Source of the DNA: Nereocystis luetkeana
Taxonomy: Eukaryota > Sar > Phaeophyceae > Laminariales > Laminariaceae
Direction of reading: 5' to 3'
DNA: 64,000 nucleotides
Assembly (NCBI GenBank): GCA_031213475.1
Contig: JARUPZ010000002.1
Span: 14,047,813-14,111,812, forward strand
In this document: positions 1 through 13,600 of the stretch, in pieces
How positions within the stretch are numbered: position 1 is the stretch's first letter
Layout: every line of letters begins with the position of its first letter
Notes under the pieces: model-generated
Database searches by the model: none
Told to the model about the DNA's origin: nothing
The model's input: only the letters and a program-made list of their open reading frames with translations
Translations under genes and position numbers: made by a program

Positions 1-1101
1 AAGCCTTGATTTTATGCGTGTAAGAAGTACACAGATATCTCCCCTGATTCGGAGGACACCCTCGGCAATGCTCTCGACGGGGAAAGTATTTTTTCAGGAT
101 CTCGATCCTCGAGTTCTTTGCCGATTAGGAAATATATATTTTTCAGGATATCTCTTTTATCCCTCTTTTTCCAATATTTTGTGGTTACGAGTAGAACTCA
201 TCTTAATATGAAACGAGCATAACATGTTCTCGTAGCGGTACAGCAGTATCGGCTCTCTCGTACGAAAGAAATCTGAAATCCGAAATCCGGCTCTGGACTG
301 TAGGCTAGGTCCCTACTCTCGCCCAGCGAGAATGGGGGAGAATTCTTACCATTTCCTTTGGACAGCATGTGGGCAGGCTGCATACAGTGGGCGCCCGCAG
401 TTAGGAAACATTATGCTAAGAAAAGTAGGCTCAGATCGGCACGAACAAAAAGAAAATTGTGTTAAGAAACACATCTCAACAGCAGTGGGACCAACCCTCA
501 ACCCTACCAGTATACACCAGAGTTACTCTACTGTAGATCAAGGTCGGAAAAATTGAAGACATTTGACATTTGAGCCTGGACACCAAATTGGCGTTTCTTA
601 ACACCGGGCGTTGTGAGTACTTTCTTAGTTCTTTGAAAATTCTAGCCTAGATTTCTGGAAGTCTGTCTTCTTACGAGAGCGCCGATACCGCTTGTAACAC
701 GAACCACGAAGCACCAGGTCAACCTTCATTCCAACGCGCACAACCCAGCTACGTACTGCTGTATACACGAGCTGCATCCCAGCTACCTGGCACAGCGGTA
801 CAGCAGTAGCGAGGACACGAGAGGCCCTGGATAGTTCTTCTTGCATCACTGAGCTCTCTCGGCGTTTTGAAGTCGCCCATTACTGTAGTTGCACCAAGTC
901 ATGAGCGCCCTCTGCCCTTTGCCTGTTATACACGTTGTTCCATCTGCTTCCTTGAGCGAGCGCAGTGGGCGGCGTGTAGCCGCCGGCGGGGAGCAGCTTG
1001 TATAAATGTACAGCAGTACGTAAAATATCATCGCGCATTTCGGACTTCGGACCCAACCCATGCTCGCACGAAAGGGTTTCATGACACTAATATTAATAAT
1101 A

Positions 1102-1213
1102 TTACGGGGGACCATAGTTAACAGGACCTATGGTATACATAAAAACCTACCAGGTATATGTTTAACCATTTTTACTAACAATATTTGGCCCTGTTAACTA
1201 TGGCCCCCCGTAA
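1102..1213. mobile_element. MITE family 1, copy A
   Basis: Element of about 112 bp bounded by near-perfect terminal inverted repeats. It starts TTACGGGGGACCATAGTTAA and ends with the matching complement ...CCCCCCGTAA. A TA dinucleotide lies on each side (1100-1101 and 1214-1215), as expected of a TA target-site duplication (Tc1/mariner/Stowaway-like). It has no coding capacity. The interior carries ACCTACCAGGTATAT, which copy F lacks. Other copies are at 2521-2640, 45881-45984, 58380-58484 and 62635-62751, with a fragment near 8671. Confidence 0.85.
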
Positions 1214-2520
1214 TAGTAAGACGTTGTGCTGTGGTGCTGTCGTAGAAGACAGGTGCGAACTAACATATCCATACATACCTTGATCTGCTTTAGTTCGGCG
1301 ACCTTGAAGTAGTCACTATCCTCCTGGCGCGAGAGCTCTCTCTTAGAGAGAGCACGCCCTTGGTCCAAAACAAACGAGCTAGCTTCTCGGCCGCTACTCG
1401 TATTGCTTCGGATGAGTGATGGCGTCTTTGGCTTGTCCGATTCCCGCTGGAAGAAGCTTGGTCATTTTCGACTTTCTGGGGCTTGCGGGTTCCTTCCTGT
1501 GAAGACATCGACTTACTGCGGGAGTACCTTCCAGTGTATGCTGTGCTGCCTACGAAATATTCCTTGCCGGTCTGTCAGGTCGGTCCTCGTGTCTGCCCAC
1601 TTCCAGAGCAGCGAATTCAAACTGTGCGTCCATCCCCTTTTCCCTTTTTAGGGAGTTCCTCACGAAATGCGGGATTTTACTGGTACTGCCCGCCTACGTA
1701 CGGTTTCGATAGGCCTACGCATACACGCTCAGGCTTGAGGGGGGTGCTTGAAAATCGAGATAGGTGAAAGGCATCAAGCCTAAATGGACACGTAGCCGTC
1801 AGTATGACACGAGCAATCGCAAAAAAACGAAGGAAGACTTGAACAAACTCTACCACTACACAACATGTGCACCTGTAGGAATAAAATAATTGTAAAGGAA
1901 CAACACGGAACAAAAATCTTTATTTGAATTTCGAATCTCCAGCACAGAAACAGAAACCCCGCGTCCCGTGTAAAGATCATATTATGAAGCGTTCTACGAT
2001 AGAGGTACCACATTTCCGCTATTTTTTTTCCCCTGGACGACGGGGGCTCCTTAGCCCAAAATCTTCGGAATATCAGTCTTGTTTCGAAAAATGACGGTTT
2101 TGTACACTTGGACCTTGGGATCATTCACCGGGAGGCAATTTGATTTTTGCAGTCGGTTTTCGGGTAGAGGCATGGAGCTCCTTAAGGTCACGTGAGGAGC
2201 CTCAGAAAATTTAGGATGAACCTCTATCGTAGAACACCTCTTCTTATACGTACTCCTCCTGGTATTCCAGGCACTTGTCCTGGGCGGGGAATTGCGTGAG
2301 CATTAATTTTGCTGCTACAGACGGCCCGCTCCTAAGAATGTAAGTAAAAAAGGGTCAGCCGGGAAAATTGAGCTCTGGGGCCCCGACAAAACGACCTTCT
2401 TGTTGTAAAAACAATGGCTCTCCTTGGTACATGGTACCTTCTAACCTTTTTGGTGATACCACTCCACTTCTCCACGAGCAGCGTGAGCCCGCCAGCGCCC
2501 AGCAGTACAGACAGGTATAT

Positions 2521-2640
2521 ATCACGGGGGGCCATAGTGAATAGGACCTAATATTAATAGTAAAAATACGGAAATATATACCTGGTAGGTTTTTGTGTGC
2601 ACCATAGGTGGTCTTGTTCACTATATAGTCCCCAGTAATA
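2521..2640. mobile_element. MITE family 1, copy B
   Basis: Diverged copy in the opposite internal orientation to copy A. It starts CACGGGGGGCCATAGTGAA and ends TATATAGTCCCCAGTAAT. The interior reads TATATACCTGGTAGGTTTTT, the reverse complement of the filled site in copy A. It is non-coding. Confidence 0.75.
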
Positions 2641-2759
2641 ATAGTGGTATTATTGTAGATCATGTTGCCGCCTTGCCGCACGACTCCTTGCATTGTAACT
2701 CGGACATCATGTTGTAGAATATCATCCCCCAACACCACGCAGTGACCGTTGCTCTACCC

Positions 2760-2846
2760 TTTTAGAACCGCAGTCCCGTTATGGGGACAGACTGCCTAGA
2801 ATTTGACTGGTTCGCCCCCCAAACGGGACTGACTGCGGTTCTAAAA
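2760..2846. mobile_element. Short fold-back element (family 3)
   Basis: An 87-bp element with inverted ends: TTTTAGAACCGCAGTC at the left is mirrored by GACTGCGGTTCTAAAA at the right, and CCCGTT / AACGGG continue the pairing inward. It is non-coding. A related shorter fold-back with CGTTTTGGGG / CCCCAAAACG arms lies at about 45811-45861. Confidence 0.7.
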
Positions 2847-3377
2847 CGCTTTTTACCGTCATGCTTTTCCCTCTCTGAAGTCAATGCCCAAGCGTTGATT
2901 CCGTCATCTGTGGCTCGCCCGGGCCCAAGGCACCATTCATAGTGCTAATGCTTCTGTTGTCGGGGTGAACCTCTGATTGGGTACCAAGATAAGAAAGCGC
3001 AACGCAAGAAAGAGTGATTTCGCGCGAGCCGAGAATCAGAAAGTCAGCCCCGATTCCAGAGGTGTAAAGTGGAAAGGCCGGTATTGTTATACTACGCACA
3101 CTGCTGTGATTGTACACGGGTTGCTGGCCGTGAATACGTACGTCGTAGTTAATCAGCCAGCCGTGCCATAAAAAAGTTGGCAGGTCAAGGTAGCAGAGGC
3201 ATACACCAAAACAATAACACAATGAATGTTCCAGGCAACATCAATAGACTACCCGGTGCATATGGCCAGGGGCATGTGTGTAGATACGGTTCCTTCTCCT
3301 TCTCCCCAATTTTGCGAGCTTCAAAAGCAGCAGTGGAAAGAAGGGTACGCAAATCAAAAGTCTTGCGTCACAATTCA

Positions 3378-3786
3378 GCAGTATACTTTGGAAGCTATGC
3401 AGCTGGTGACTGCAATACATTACCTTTTTTTCTTGCTTGTATCCGCACGAAGACACGAAGATCTGCCGAAGATCGTGCATGTATCAAACGATGATATGTT
3501 TTCACATAGTAGGAGTAGTAGTGGTGGTGTTAGTATTAATAGTACACGAGATCTACAGGCAAGTGTCGCCAGCCCACTCCAGCAATAATCATTTCTGCTC
3601 ATACTTTCCCGCCAAGTTCCACGTACAAAAAACAGTATACTTTTGGCAGCTATGTAGCTGGTGACTGCAATAATACATTTTAACGCTATTAGCTGTTCTT
3701 GTTTGTATCTGCACGACGACACGAAGGTCCGCCGAAGATCGTGCATGTATCAAGCGATGATATTTTTCCACATAGTGGTAGTAGTT

Positions 3787-3831
<45 letters not shown>

Positions 3832-3990
3832 CAAGAGATCAACAGGCAGGGTAGTAGTGGTAGTAGTACAAGAGATCAGCAGGCAGGGTAGTAGTGGTAG
3901 TAGCACAAGAGATCAACAGTCAGGTGTCACCAGCCATGTCTAGCAATAATCGTTCCTGCTCATACTTTCCGGCAAGTTCCACGCACGAAA
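3378..3990 (+). repeat. Tandemly duplicated segment with TAG/GTA microsatellite
   Basis: Two consecutive diverged copies of one unit. Unit 1 starts at about 3378 and unit 2 at about 3632, each opening with CAGTATACTTT and AGCTATG(C/T)AGCTGGTGACTG. Each continues through CGAAGATCGTGCATGTATCAA and ends in CCATACTTTCC-like and AAGTTCCACG segments. Unit 2 is longer, mainly because a (TAG)n stretch at about 3778-3832 and later AGTAGTGGTAGTAG pieces have expanded. The valine-rich open frame across it is just the repeat translated. Confidence 0.75.
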
Positions 3991-4629
3991 AGGAGCCATT
4001 GCGCAGACCACACAATAATCTTTTGTCCACAGCCAAGGAAAAGCGTTGTCCCAAACAGTTCAAAAGAATGCTAACACACTCCACGATGCACAACCTCATG
4101 CCCCAACCGTGCGACTCTCACTATGCAAATATTATCCAGCGCACACCCGGCGCCCACACCCAAGGACTATTATCCCCGGCCGCACCCATGTTGTGCTGTC
4201 CCATCAAGTAAGTTTTGTTTAACAATTGAAAATCCTACCAGGCACGCATACATCAAGAACAACCAGCTAAAATGACCATAGGTGCCGCGAGACTTCAAAC
4301 TTGCCCGATGCCTACATACCAGGTACAGTTTTACAACAGCAGCGTTGTGGTGTATCTACGGCGCTTTTTCTTCGAGACCGAATTTCGGCCGACCCACGAT
4401 GACCGCTCGGCGGTACACCTCAGCTTCCCTCCCCCCAACCCTCCCCCCTTCCTCGCATCCACAACACAAAAAAGCGCCTAAGAACCTCACAACACAGACG
4501 AAAAACCAACGGCGAAACCAACGGCGAACACATCACACGTAGCGAGCGGGTCTCTGTTCGCTCGCAAGGCAAGTACTGTTTGATATCACCACAAATCTCC
4601 CCTCTTAGGTCAAAATCAGGGAGAGAGCT

Positions 4630-7600
4630 CTAGTTCTTCTTGGCGTGTCCCCAAAGCCACTCCGGCGTAACGGACTTGGGGCGTTCAAGCGGCAGGCCGA
4701 GCGCGCGGTCCCAGAAGAGCTGAGAAAGGGCGCCGATCCCGCGAGAAACGCCGAAGAGAACCGTGTAGTAGTCGTGCTCCGTGAAGTCGTAGTGGCACAG
4801 AAGCACACCGGAGTGCGCGTCGACGTTGGGCCACGGGTTCTTCACCTTGCCCAGCTTCGTCAACACGTCCGGGACCACCTGTGCAAACACGCACGGCCCA
4901 CCCAAAACGAGAGCAAAATAGTTTCAAAAGAACAGACTCCTGTTAATATTAATGTACGTACCCATGCGTGCATAAACGGTACTTACCAGGTATCACACCA
5001 GCACATGACAAGTCAGTGCTCGTTTATGAACCGATACCACAGCGAAACGGGAAAAAAACTACATGGAAAAAGAACACGCACAGCAGTGCCAACGTACCGC
5101 GTCGATCAGCTCTCGTCGGTTTCGGGGTGAAATCATAATTCAACAGTGAGGGACTCTCGACTACGAGCTCGACCAACACGACTTTCACGACTCTCGTTTT
5201 TCATCGAAATCGAAAAAGTTACTTCGGAGAGTGACGAACGCATTCCGACAAAAGAGTTTTCTTGTGGGTACTGCTCGGCGCTACTTCGTAGGCAGTATGT
5301 ATGGCATACGATGGCATACGAAAGCGGACAGACGGCGTGCGTACGCGCAAACAAAACAGAGAGAAGGGGCGGCGACTTGCCTCGTAAATGGTGGAGACGA
5401 TCTTGAACAGCTCGTCATCCGGCAGGTGCTTGAGCGCGAACTGGCGTTGCGCCATGTACCGCGGGTCGGTTTTCCGGAGCACGGCGTGCCCGTACCCGGG
5501 GATCACCTAATGCGATAGGGCATTCATAGCCGGGGGGGCGAGATGGCGCACATGACATGTGAGTGACTTTTGACGCAACCGGGCGTGTTTCAGCGTACGA
5601 CACGATAGCTTCCGGGTGACTCGTGCGCGCGCAACTTGCGTAGTCACCGAGCCGGTTGGTCGACGGTCGCCCATCCGAAAAAATGACTGGAGATCACGCT
5701 GCAGCTCTCTCTTTATGGTGCGTTCAGTTGCCGCTCCAAGGACATGGACGAACGTCGTTTGAAGGATTTGACATCCCAACAAAAAAAATTACAAACGTGA
5801 ATCCAAATCAATATGTTGGTTCGCAGGAATGTTATCGACAAGAGCGGCTTCCGCCACTACCGGAAACACATGAGCCATCCTCGGGGCAGAATATTGCGGC
5901 GACAGGCCTACAAATAGCAGAAAGTGCGCACCTTCCCGCTGTTGAGGGTCTCCCACGCGAATTCCTCGATGGTCTCGTGGGTCACCGCCTTCCCCTTCGC
6001 CTTGAAGTGCGCCTCCAAGTCCTGCGAAACGTATCGGGATTCGAGAGTTTGTATATCGGCGTGCATAATACAGAGAAACATATCGTCGCTCTCACAGAGA
6101 GGGGGAGGGGGGGGGGGGCGCCGGCGCCGGCGGAGCAACAAAAAACATCTACAGGGACGAGCAAAGAAGTTGCACATCCTCCGACTACCGAAGACCCCGC
6201 GAACTGCCCTCGTGGGCGAAATGTTGTCTAACCGGCTATATTACAGTAGTCAATAGTACACCACCCCACCCCACCCGCACCCCAAACTCCTATCTGTACA
6301 CTCGTGCCATCGCTCGTGCCAGCCAACCTCGAGTTCTTCTTGATTTTTCCCATTTCCTGTCCCACTGACGCAAAGCGCCCCAAGGCTCATCCGCAAGGGC
6401 TACCGATCCCGGGCGACAACAAACGAGCATGAGACCAGTCGGGCCCGATACATGAGGCGCCTCATCCTGGCGCAACACGTGAAATACTATACATGGTCGT
6501 ATGGTCCGTGCGAGTGAATGTATAAATCGGTTATCGGAGAAGAAAATTCGAAATACGACGAAATGTAATATAATACGGCCATTTTCGTCATCGCCAATGG
6601 TGAGCGGACATAGGTTGTCTTGGCAGTTTCTTTTGTTCACCTATGACTCGAAAATCAAGCAAATTACATCTTGTTAAAGGGCCAAAATCAGCAATTTTTA
6701 AACAAAACACGAATTTATCGCCAACTTTAGCCTCAAATAATAATTCAAACACGTTAGGTCTCCATATCGTCGGAAGGAATCGTTTGGCGTCGTTTATTTT
6801 TTTCATCCGTTCGGTGACTATTTTATGTCGATATCGTTTTTTCAGGCGTTCCGGCGACGGTTTTCTGCCTTTTTCTTCGTCATTTTTGTTTTCTATTACA
6901 TCGAAAGAACACTAGGTCTGCGAGATTCCGGAAGTCGTTCAAACCTGAGGTCTAATTGGTAATGCGAAAAGTAAACCTCCCACCCCCATTGAATATCATT
7001 GTCAGCGTTATTTTTCAAATCGAAGAGCTGGCAAATGATATTGGGAAATAAAATAAAGCCAAGGAACACCTTCGCGAAAAAACGAGGGTTTCAGAGGTGT
7101 GTTTATATTTTAAATCGACCGGCTATCGCTACCATGGGAGAGGTATAATCTTGAAAAAATATTTTTATGGACGGACCATACGACTACGGCCATGCATGAC
7201 AATAGTACACTGCCTCCCCGTCCCCCTCTCAGGAACGAACGACGGCGACGACACACATGAAGGGGAGAACCTATTGCCGGTGGAACCGTAAAACCGCCCG
7301 CCGCGCCGCGCCGCACCGCACCTTGATCCACCCCAGCACTTCCTGGTTAGCGAGGCCGTGCAACGGTCCTGCCAATGCTCCGATCCCCGCGGCGTACGAC
7401 ATATAAGCGTCCGACAACGTGGAGCCCACCAGGTGCGTGGCGTGCGCGGAGGCGTTTCCACCCTCGTGATCCTAGTTTCACGGCAGCAAAAAAACGCGGT
7501 ACCGCAGGCCGGGGGGGGGGGGGGGGGGGGGGGGTTGCTCACGTCATTTACGGCCGTAGTCGTACATATTATGTACGACCATAATCCCTTGCACCCGTAC

Positions 7601-10600
7601 AGCGCTGGGATGGAGCACGACGGGTTTTCACCGAGTAGGGGGGGGGGGGGCATTGTACACGTGAACGCACTCTGCGGTTCGGTGACGGGTGCCTTAAGCA
7701 GGAAAGCTCCTCGAGCATGCATGTTTTGCCTATTAGTGCACGGGGGGGTTCGAAGTTACAGGAAGAAGCTTGACGGCATTGCGCGCTTGCGAAACGGTCG
7801 CAGTTTCAAGTCCGGCCACTTCAGCATCGATTACGTCTTGCACACAATAGCGCTGGCGGTGAACCGACACGCACTACAGCTATTTCACTGCCAGTGGCCA
7901 TTACCGTCGACTCACACCAATCAACGCGACACGCTCAGGACAAGGCCCACTTGCTTCAAACTTGCTTGCGCGTGTAAACTGCTTCTCGGGATGAGGCAAC
8001 TCTCGCTTCGTGCTTGCTAGCGCGTGTACATCGCTTCTCGACAAAAGGGAACGTTCGCCACGAACTCTGCCTGTGCGTGGTACGCAACTTCTTGTGGCAT
8101 GTTGCTGTTCACGCTCGACGCGCCGCGCAACCGCAATAATCCTCACCGAGTGGATGACAAGGTAGAGCCGCATGAGGTCCTGGAAGCTCTTGTCGTCGTA
8201 GCCCATCATGGAGCAGTAGTTGCCCGTGTAATCCAAGGACAGGTCCTTCTTGACCTTGCCGTCCTTGAACTTGCACCGGTAGATCAGCGCCGCCACCTCC
8301 GGCATCTTGGCGATCACGTCCAACACGTCTTCGTAGGTGTGCTCCCAGTACTCCTGTTCAGCCCAGAAAGACAGGAAATACGATGGATATTTGTGTTCAG
8401 CACGAGCGCTCGTTTAGTCATTCTTGACGTGTTGTTTTTTTTAATGAAATAGCAACAATAACACCACCCGCCGGCGTAAAGTGCACTAAAATCTCAGACC
8501 TGTGTTTTTTGTTGCTCGTTTTTCCGTCTATCGCCCGCAACAAAAATATCCCTGGTACCTGGTACCATGTAAACGTCCTTTCTCGCCGTTTGCGTTCCAC
8601 GCTTTTTTTCTCTTGTGTTTTTTTTTGGGTTTCTTCAACCAGGACCAAGTATGCTCGGTACGAATACTGTAACATGTAGGTTTTTGTGTATTATGATGGG
8701 TCCTGATTGCTATGGTCCCCCGGTATTGTATGACAAGCCATTCACATCCATCGAGCAGCGGTGAATAACCCCGACGAATCGGTTGGTGCGTGCCAATGCA
8801 GTCGTGGTAGCACCCAACGAACGGTGCTCCGCGTGACCGAAGAGTAACCAACGAACGTCGTCACGTACATACGATGCACTACACTCAAGCAATTTATGTA
8901 CGAGTAGCAAATCGACTTTAGCCGCGTCAGCAAAAACATGAAAAAAGAAGCGGGCGGAAGCGGATACACCGCGCTTCCGCGAAACGATCACGCCTCATGC
9001 AAAACGCCAGCGGAACACGCGGAAACCCTCCTCACCTTCTTGCTGACGCCCTGGCTGTAAGCCTTGGCGAACTTGCTCTCCGTCTGAGAGAAGGAGGGTC
9101 AAACAGGGCCAGAGGGGGGGATGGGGGGGGGGGGGCGAGAGGTCTTTCGCTGTGAGATACGTACGTACCGGGTGAGAATACAGTAGTACAGCTTTGTGCG
9201 AAGGGAAAAAAGGTTCAAGATCGGAGAGCTTGACATTGTAGGTTAGCTATTAAAGCAGTATGAGGCAAGAGTACGGAATCATGGACACCCATGAATACAG
9301 TAAATGATGACCCCCAAGTAATTCGTTTGGGGGTTACTCCTACAATTGGTATCGTGCCACGCCGCTTGAGCCCCATTATGGTCACCGCCACTAACACGCG
9401 CATTCCACCCCATCACCAAACATAGCACGTACTTCGTACGTTACGTACGCCATACAGCAAAAGCCGCACAAACAGATTTCGCGACACAGCCGGCGATAAT
9501 TCCCACACGGCTCAACACCTCGAGCAAAAACTCAACGACGTGCAAGACGAAGGACGGAGACTGTCCGTCCGCTGCTTCGTGGTAGACATCACTGCATCAA
9601 GAACAGAAAAGCATCGGCTGCGTCGGCACCCCGATACGCCTACACACATACTAAGCACACATATGGCAAACACAAATCGACATGAGGCATCGAAACGCCA
9701 AAACTCAATGCAGGCGACAAGGAGAAAAAAATCAAAAAAATGCATGGCACACCTCAAGACACCCCGTAAAAATTGACACACGACACGAAAACGTGGAAGT
9801 GTGGTGAGCTTAAGCTTTATTTTTACCAATCCGCCGGAGGATAAACAAAAAAAAAAAAAAAAACGTAAAACAACCGACCTGCATGGCGAAGAGCGCAGCG
9901 CCGAACATGCTCATGGCGTGCATGTCCTTGGGGAACTGGCGGATCATCACCTCCACGTGCTTGGGGATGCCCGAGCGCTTGTGGAGGTCGGCGGTGAGCT
10001 CGTCAACCTGTCGCGCGGCGGCGGCGGCGGCGCGACGCGGATGGTGAATCAGACATCGGGGGAGAGGGAAGCAAGCCTCTGTGAAAAGATGCACACATAT
10101 ATACCACTCAGAATGTAAATATAAGGACCGCTTGGTCTTCGCATTACTGTATAAACGGTCCTCACAATTCCGTCCAGAGTGGTAAACCCTTTTACGGTTA
10201 CTCCACACGCAGTCGAATTCGAATTTGAGAAAGTAGCTTGTCCCAAAAAAATGTGAGTGCAATTCAAGAGGGCTTTAAAACGGTGCCCGTACTCGTCCTT
10301 TGACAATTGGCGAAAACAAATCGAGCTCGAGCGGCTGATGCCACCTACCACGGGGCCAAACGTCAGGTAGTATATATAACCAATATATAAAGGGGTATCC
10401 GTGTTTTGTCAGAGCTCGGGGCGCTTGCTACGTAGCGCTCTTGAATACCGCCAGTGCTTTGTAAAGCATAATGTCATACGCCGCGCCGGAGCGAGCTGAT
10501 GACAAAAAACAGACCTCGACCTTTGCACGGCATGCCTCACACTGGTTGTACCGTCCTCGCCCCTACGTGCTGCTTGTGCGATACCACCGCCTCATCACTA

Positions 10601-13600
10601 CTCAGAAAAGATACTCGTACCTGGTACTCGTACGTAGTTTCAATGGGTCCTATAGTAAATGTGTGGTCAACATGGTTACCGACCGTGTACGGCGATTGTG
10701 CGTAACTCTCCCCGCGAAGCTTCCGCTGTATCTGTGTTAGTCGTTACAAAAGGAACGCCGCAGCCCTTGAGCAACACGCGCCGGTGTCCAGTTACTCTGC
10801 AGACCTCAACCCTTTGGCTCGTGTGTACCATGGGACAATTTAGCTTCAACCCCCCCCCCCCGGCCCGCCAACTCTACCGAGTTTGAGACTTCAATCGGAG
10901 ACATGTACACTGCGCAACTGGCGAAATCGGGCCTGTATCATTCGTAGAGCAGAAAATGTAAGCTCACCTGAGCCTTGGTTGGCACGTCGCCAGTGAGCAG
11001 CAGCCACAACAGCGCCTCCGGCATCGGCTCACCCCCCTTGATGTACGAGGGGAGCTGCTTCTGGCAGTCGGGGATGGTCAACCCGCGGAAGCGGATTCCC
11101 TGCGCGCAGCGAAAGAAAAAAAAATAGCAGGGCTTAGAAGGCGGTGCGTTGTCAATCGCCATTCATCCTCAGGTTTCTTCAAACGGGGCATAACACCGTT
11201 TTGCCTTCAGACATCAGGTCTGCTTGCTCGCAGCGAACAGCCAAACGCAGCACGTAGGGCGGCCACCGCTACTGCTACGATGTACCAGGTACAATATACA
11301 GTAGTTCGTAAACGTCCAAGACCGCGGTAGTTCCTCGCTATTACATGATACATACGCACGCATTGACCCGAATTCGGTAGCCGAACCAATGCATCTCAGA
11401 GGTTTAGAGGACAGACTGTTCAACATGTGCTCTCGCGTGATCGTTCTGTCGGGCCTTGTGCGCCCTCGGTAGTTCCTGGCGAGCGCCCGACCTGTCTCCG
11501 GTATCCGCATCCGTCGCCGGCGGTCCAAAAACATGAGACTAGCGTGTGGACTACAATACTACTGCTGTAACACTGAAACAACGACAATGCGGCGCAACTC
11601 AACACGCGTTAATCACGCTTTCGCCTATATATAAGATGCAAACACAAAGTAAGAGGGCCGTAGGGCCTAGCGCAAACTTAACAGACATACGAGTGCCGAT
11701 GATACCGTAGACCGTAGATGGCATGTTCGATGCAGGACACCTATTTTACAGTAAAAACCAGGAACTTTTGTCCAGGCTGAATTTGGAAAGAGTGCATTTT
11801 ATACCAACTTAAAGTACAGTCGGTACACCGGTTTAAGAGAGACCACGATAAGACAGATAGTTCAGGACGTGAGAGCGGTCAAATAGGCATGACCCGCGAT
11901 ACTAAAAGCTACATATTTCCCTCTACAGAAAAGAGCAACCTGTAATTTAGAGCGCTTGTGTAGCTTTGCTTTGTCAGGAGGGGGGGGGGCTCTTGAACCA
12001 GGGTACTCACTACCAGTACACAGTAACTGTCATGAGGACCGAAATTATTATTTTCCTATAAATCCCAGCCCGACTTTCTTATTTCACAAGTGCTCGTTCG
12101 CTCAGTATCAGCCTAATCCTGTAGCTGTCTCGTACTCCCAACACGTCGGTTGGTGGACAGTCCTAAAAAGGAACTCCCCACACTCAGACCACAGTAAGTT
12201 AAGTGTAACAAGTCAAAACAGGACTTGACGGGTCAAAACTCAAGTATCATAGACCGCTAACCAACATTTTTATGTACTGAGTACTTGGAAAAAATAAGAA
12301 CTCAGAACGTCACGACTATCGTCGTATATAGAACCATCCACATCCTGTAACGCTTCGTGGCACGGCACGGTGGTGAAGAGCCACAGCAAGAGCGTGAAGC
12401 TGAAGGGCCCCAAAGAGTGATCTCGGGAGTTGATCCGCACAACACGAGAGGAGACGCGAATCTGCTGTCATCTCCCGTGTGGTCCAGGGTGGATTTCTTA
12501 TTTGAGAACATGGGCACGTTCTTCTACTAACTCCAGTACTATAGCGACTCCCGAATTTCTTATTTTCCTGTGAATGTCAGTCTACCTTTCATATTGCTAC
12601 ACATTGCTCGCTCGTTTTCTTAATATGTGCCGTGTAGTTTTCATGCACTGCCGCTGTATACGTATGATACGCGTGTATGGGTTTATGCGGCAGCGTGATA
12701 TCCACAGGATTAGCTCATCGGGCTCCTGTGAAAGGCAGCAAGAAAGCTGAGACAAGAATTGTACGGCCCCTGGTCCGATGCACGACAACAGCTCCGCCGA
12801 GCTCGCACTTTCTCGCTAAAGAGACGAGACAACCCATCAAGTAAAAGACAGACACCAGGACGGCGTATTCGGGCCATGTATACGAACGTACACGAACACC
12901 AGAGGTATCCGAGAAATTGCGTTTGGCAGTATGAAACACAATTGCGCGACAGAAACCCACGCAGAATCTACAAATATTTTCAGTCGCTTTCAGAAGAGAC
13001 CCTGCCGCAGATTGGTCGTATTACGCTGTGTTTGAAGGTAAGTGGACAATGGAAAGCTTGGGCGAGGCATGCAAGGCATGCGGTCTGTGGCATTCGGGGC
13101 AACGTCGAACTCAATTCACCGCCAGTCGGAACCACGACCACGAACAAATCTACTCGTGAGCGATGCTATTAATACTACTACTGCTGTACTTTCCTGGGTA
13201 CTGCTATATGATACGAACTGGTAAGAGGCAAGTATAACAGCAGTGTACACAGAAAATAACGTTCCGTGTCATCAGGGCCTTCTTGTCTCTCACCTCGTCG
13301 GCGTCCAGGTTGGACGTTTCCCAGACCATGCTCTTGATGCCGCGAGCCCCTCCGATGACCTGGTCGATGGTCACCTGGAAGCGTGGGTTGCGGCGAGCGG
13401 GGATAACATAGCATAGCGTGAGCAGCGTGCACCACGGCGATGCAACAGCAGCAGCAGCAGTAGTAGTGCTCGGAGTAGGAGGGGCATGCGGACGGATGGA
13501 CCAAATCACGAAGTACTCGCTCATACTGCTGTGTACTAAAACTGCAGTGCAGGTGTACCAGGTATTATTCGTATACAGCAACACCTGGAGTAAAACAGGA

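Larger units (their letters stand above)
1..4629. other. Intergenic region and 3' flank of citrate synthase
   Basis: I see no supported gene here. Open frames are short, overlap on both strands and show no recognisable domain. The stretch holds two full copies of a TA-flanked miniature inverted-repeat element, one smaller fold-back element, a tandemly duplicated segment with a TAG microsatellite, and several TACAGCAGTA motifs (239-248, 754-763 reversed, 799-808, 1009-1018). The bases just left of 4630 should include the 3' UTR of citrate synthase, but I cannot place a polyadenylation site. Confidence 0.6.

Noticed and set aside
4645..5130. 161-residue plus-strand frame
   Set aside because: Its first half is antisense to citrate synthase exon 11 and the rest runs through an intron.
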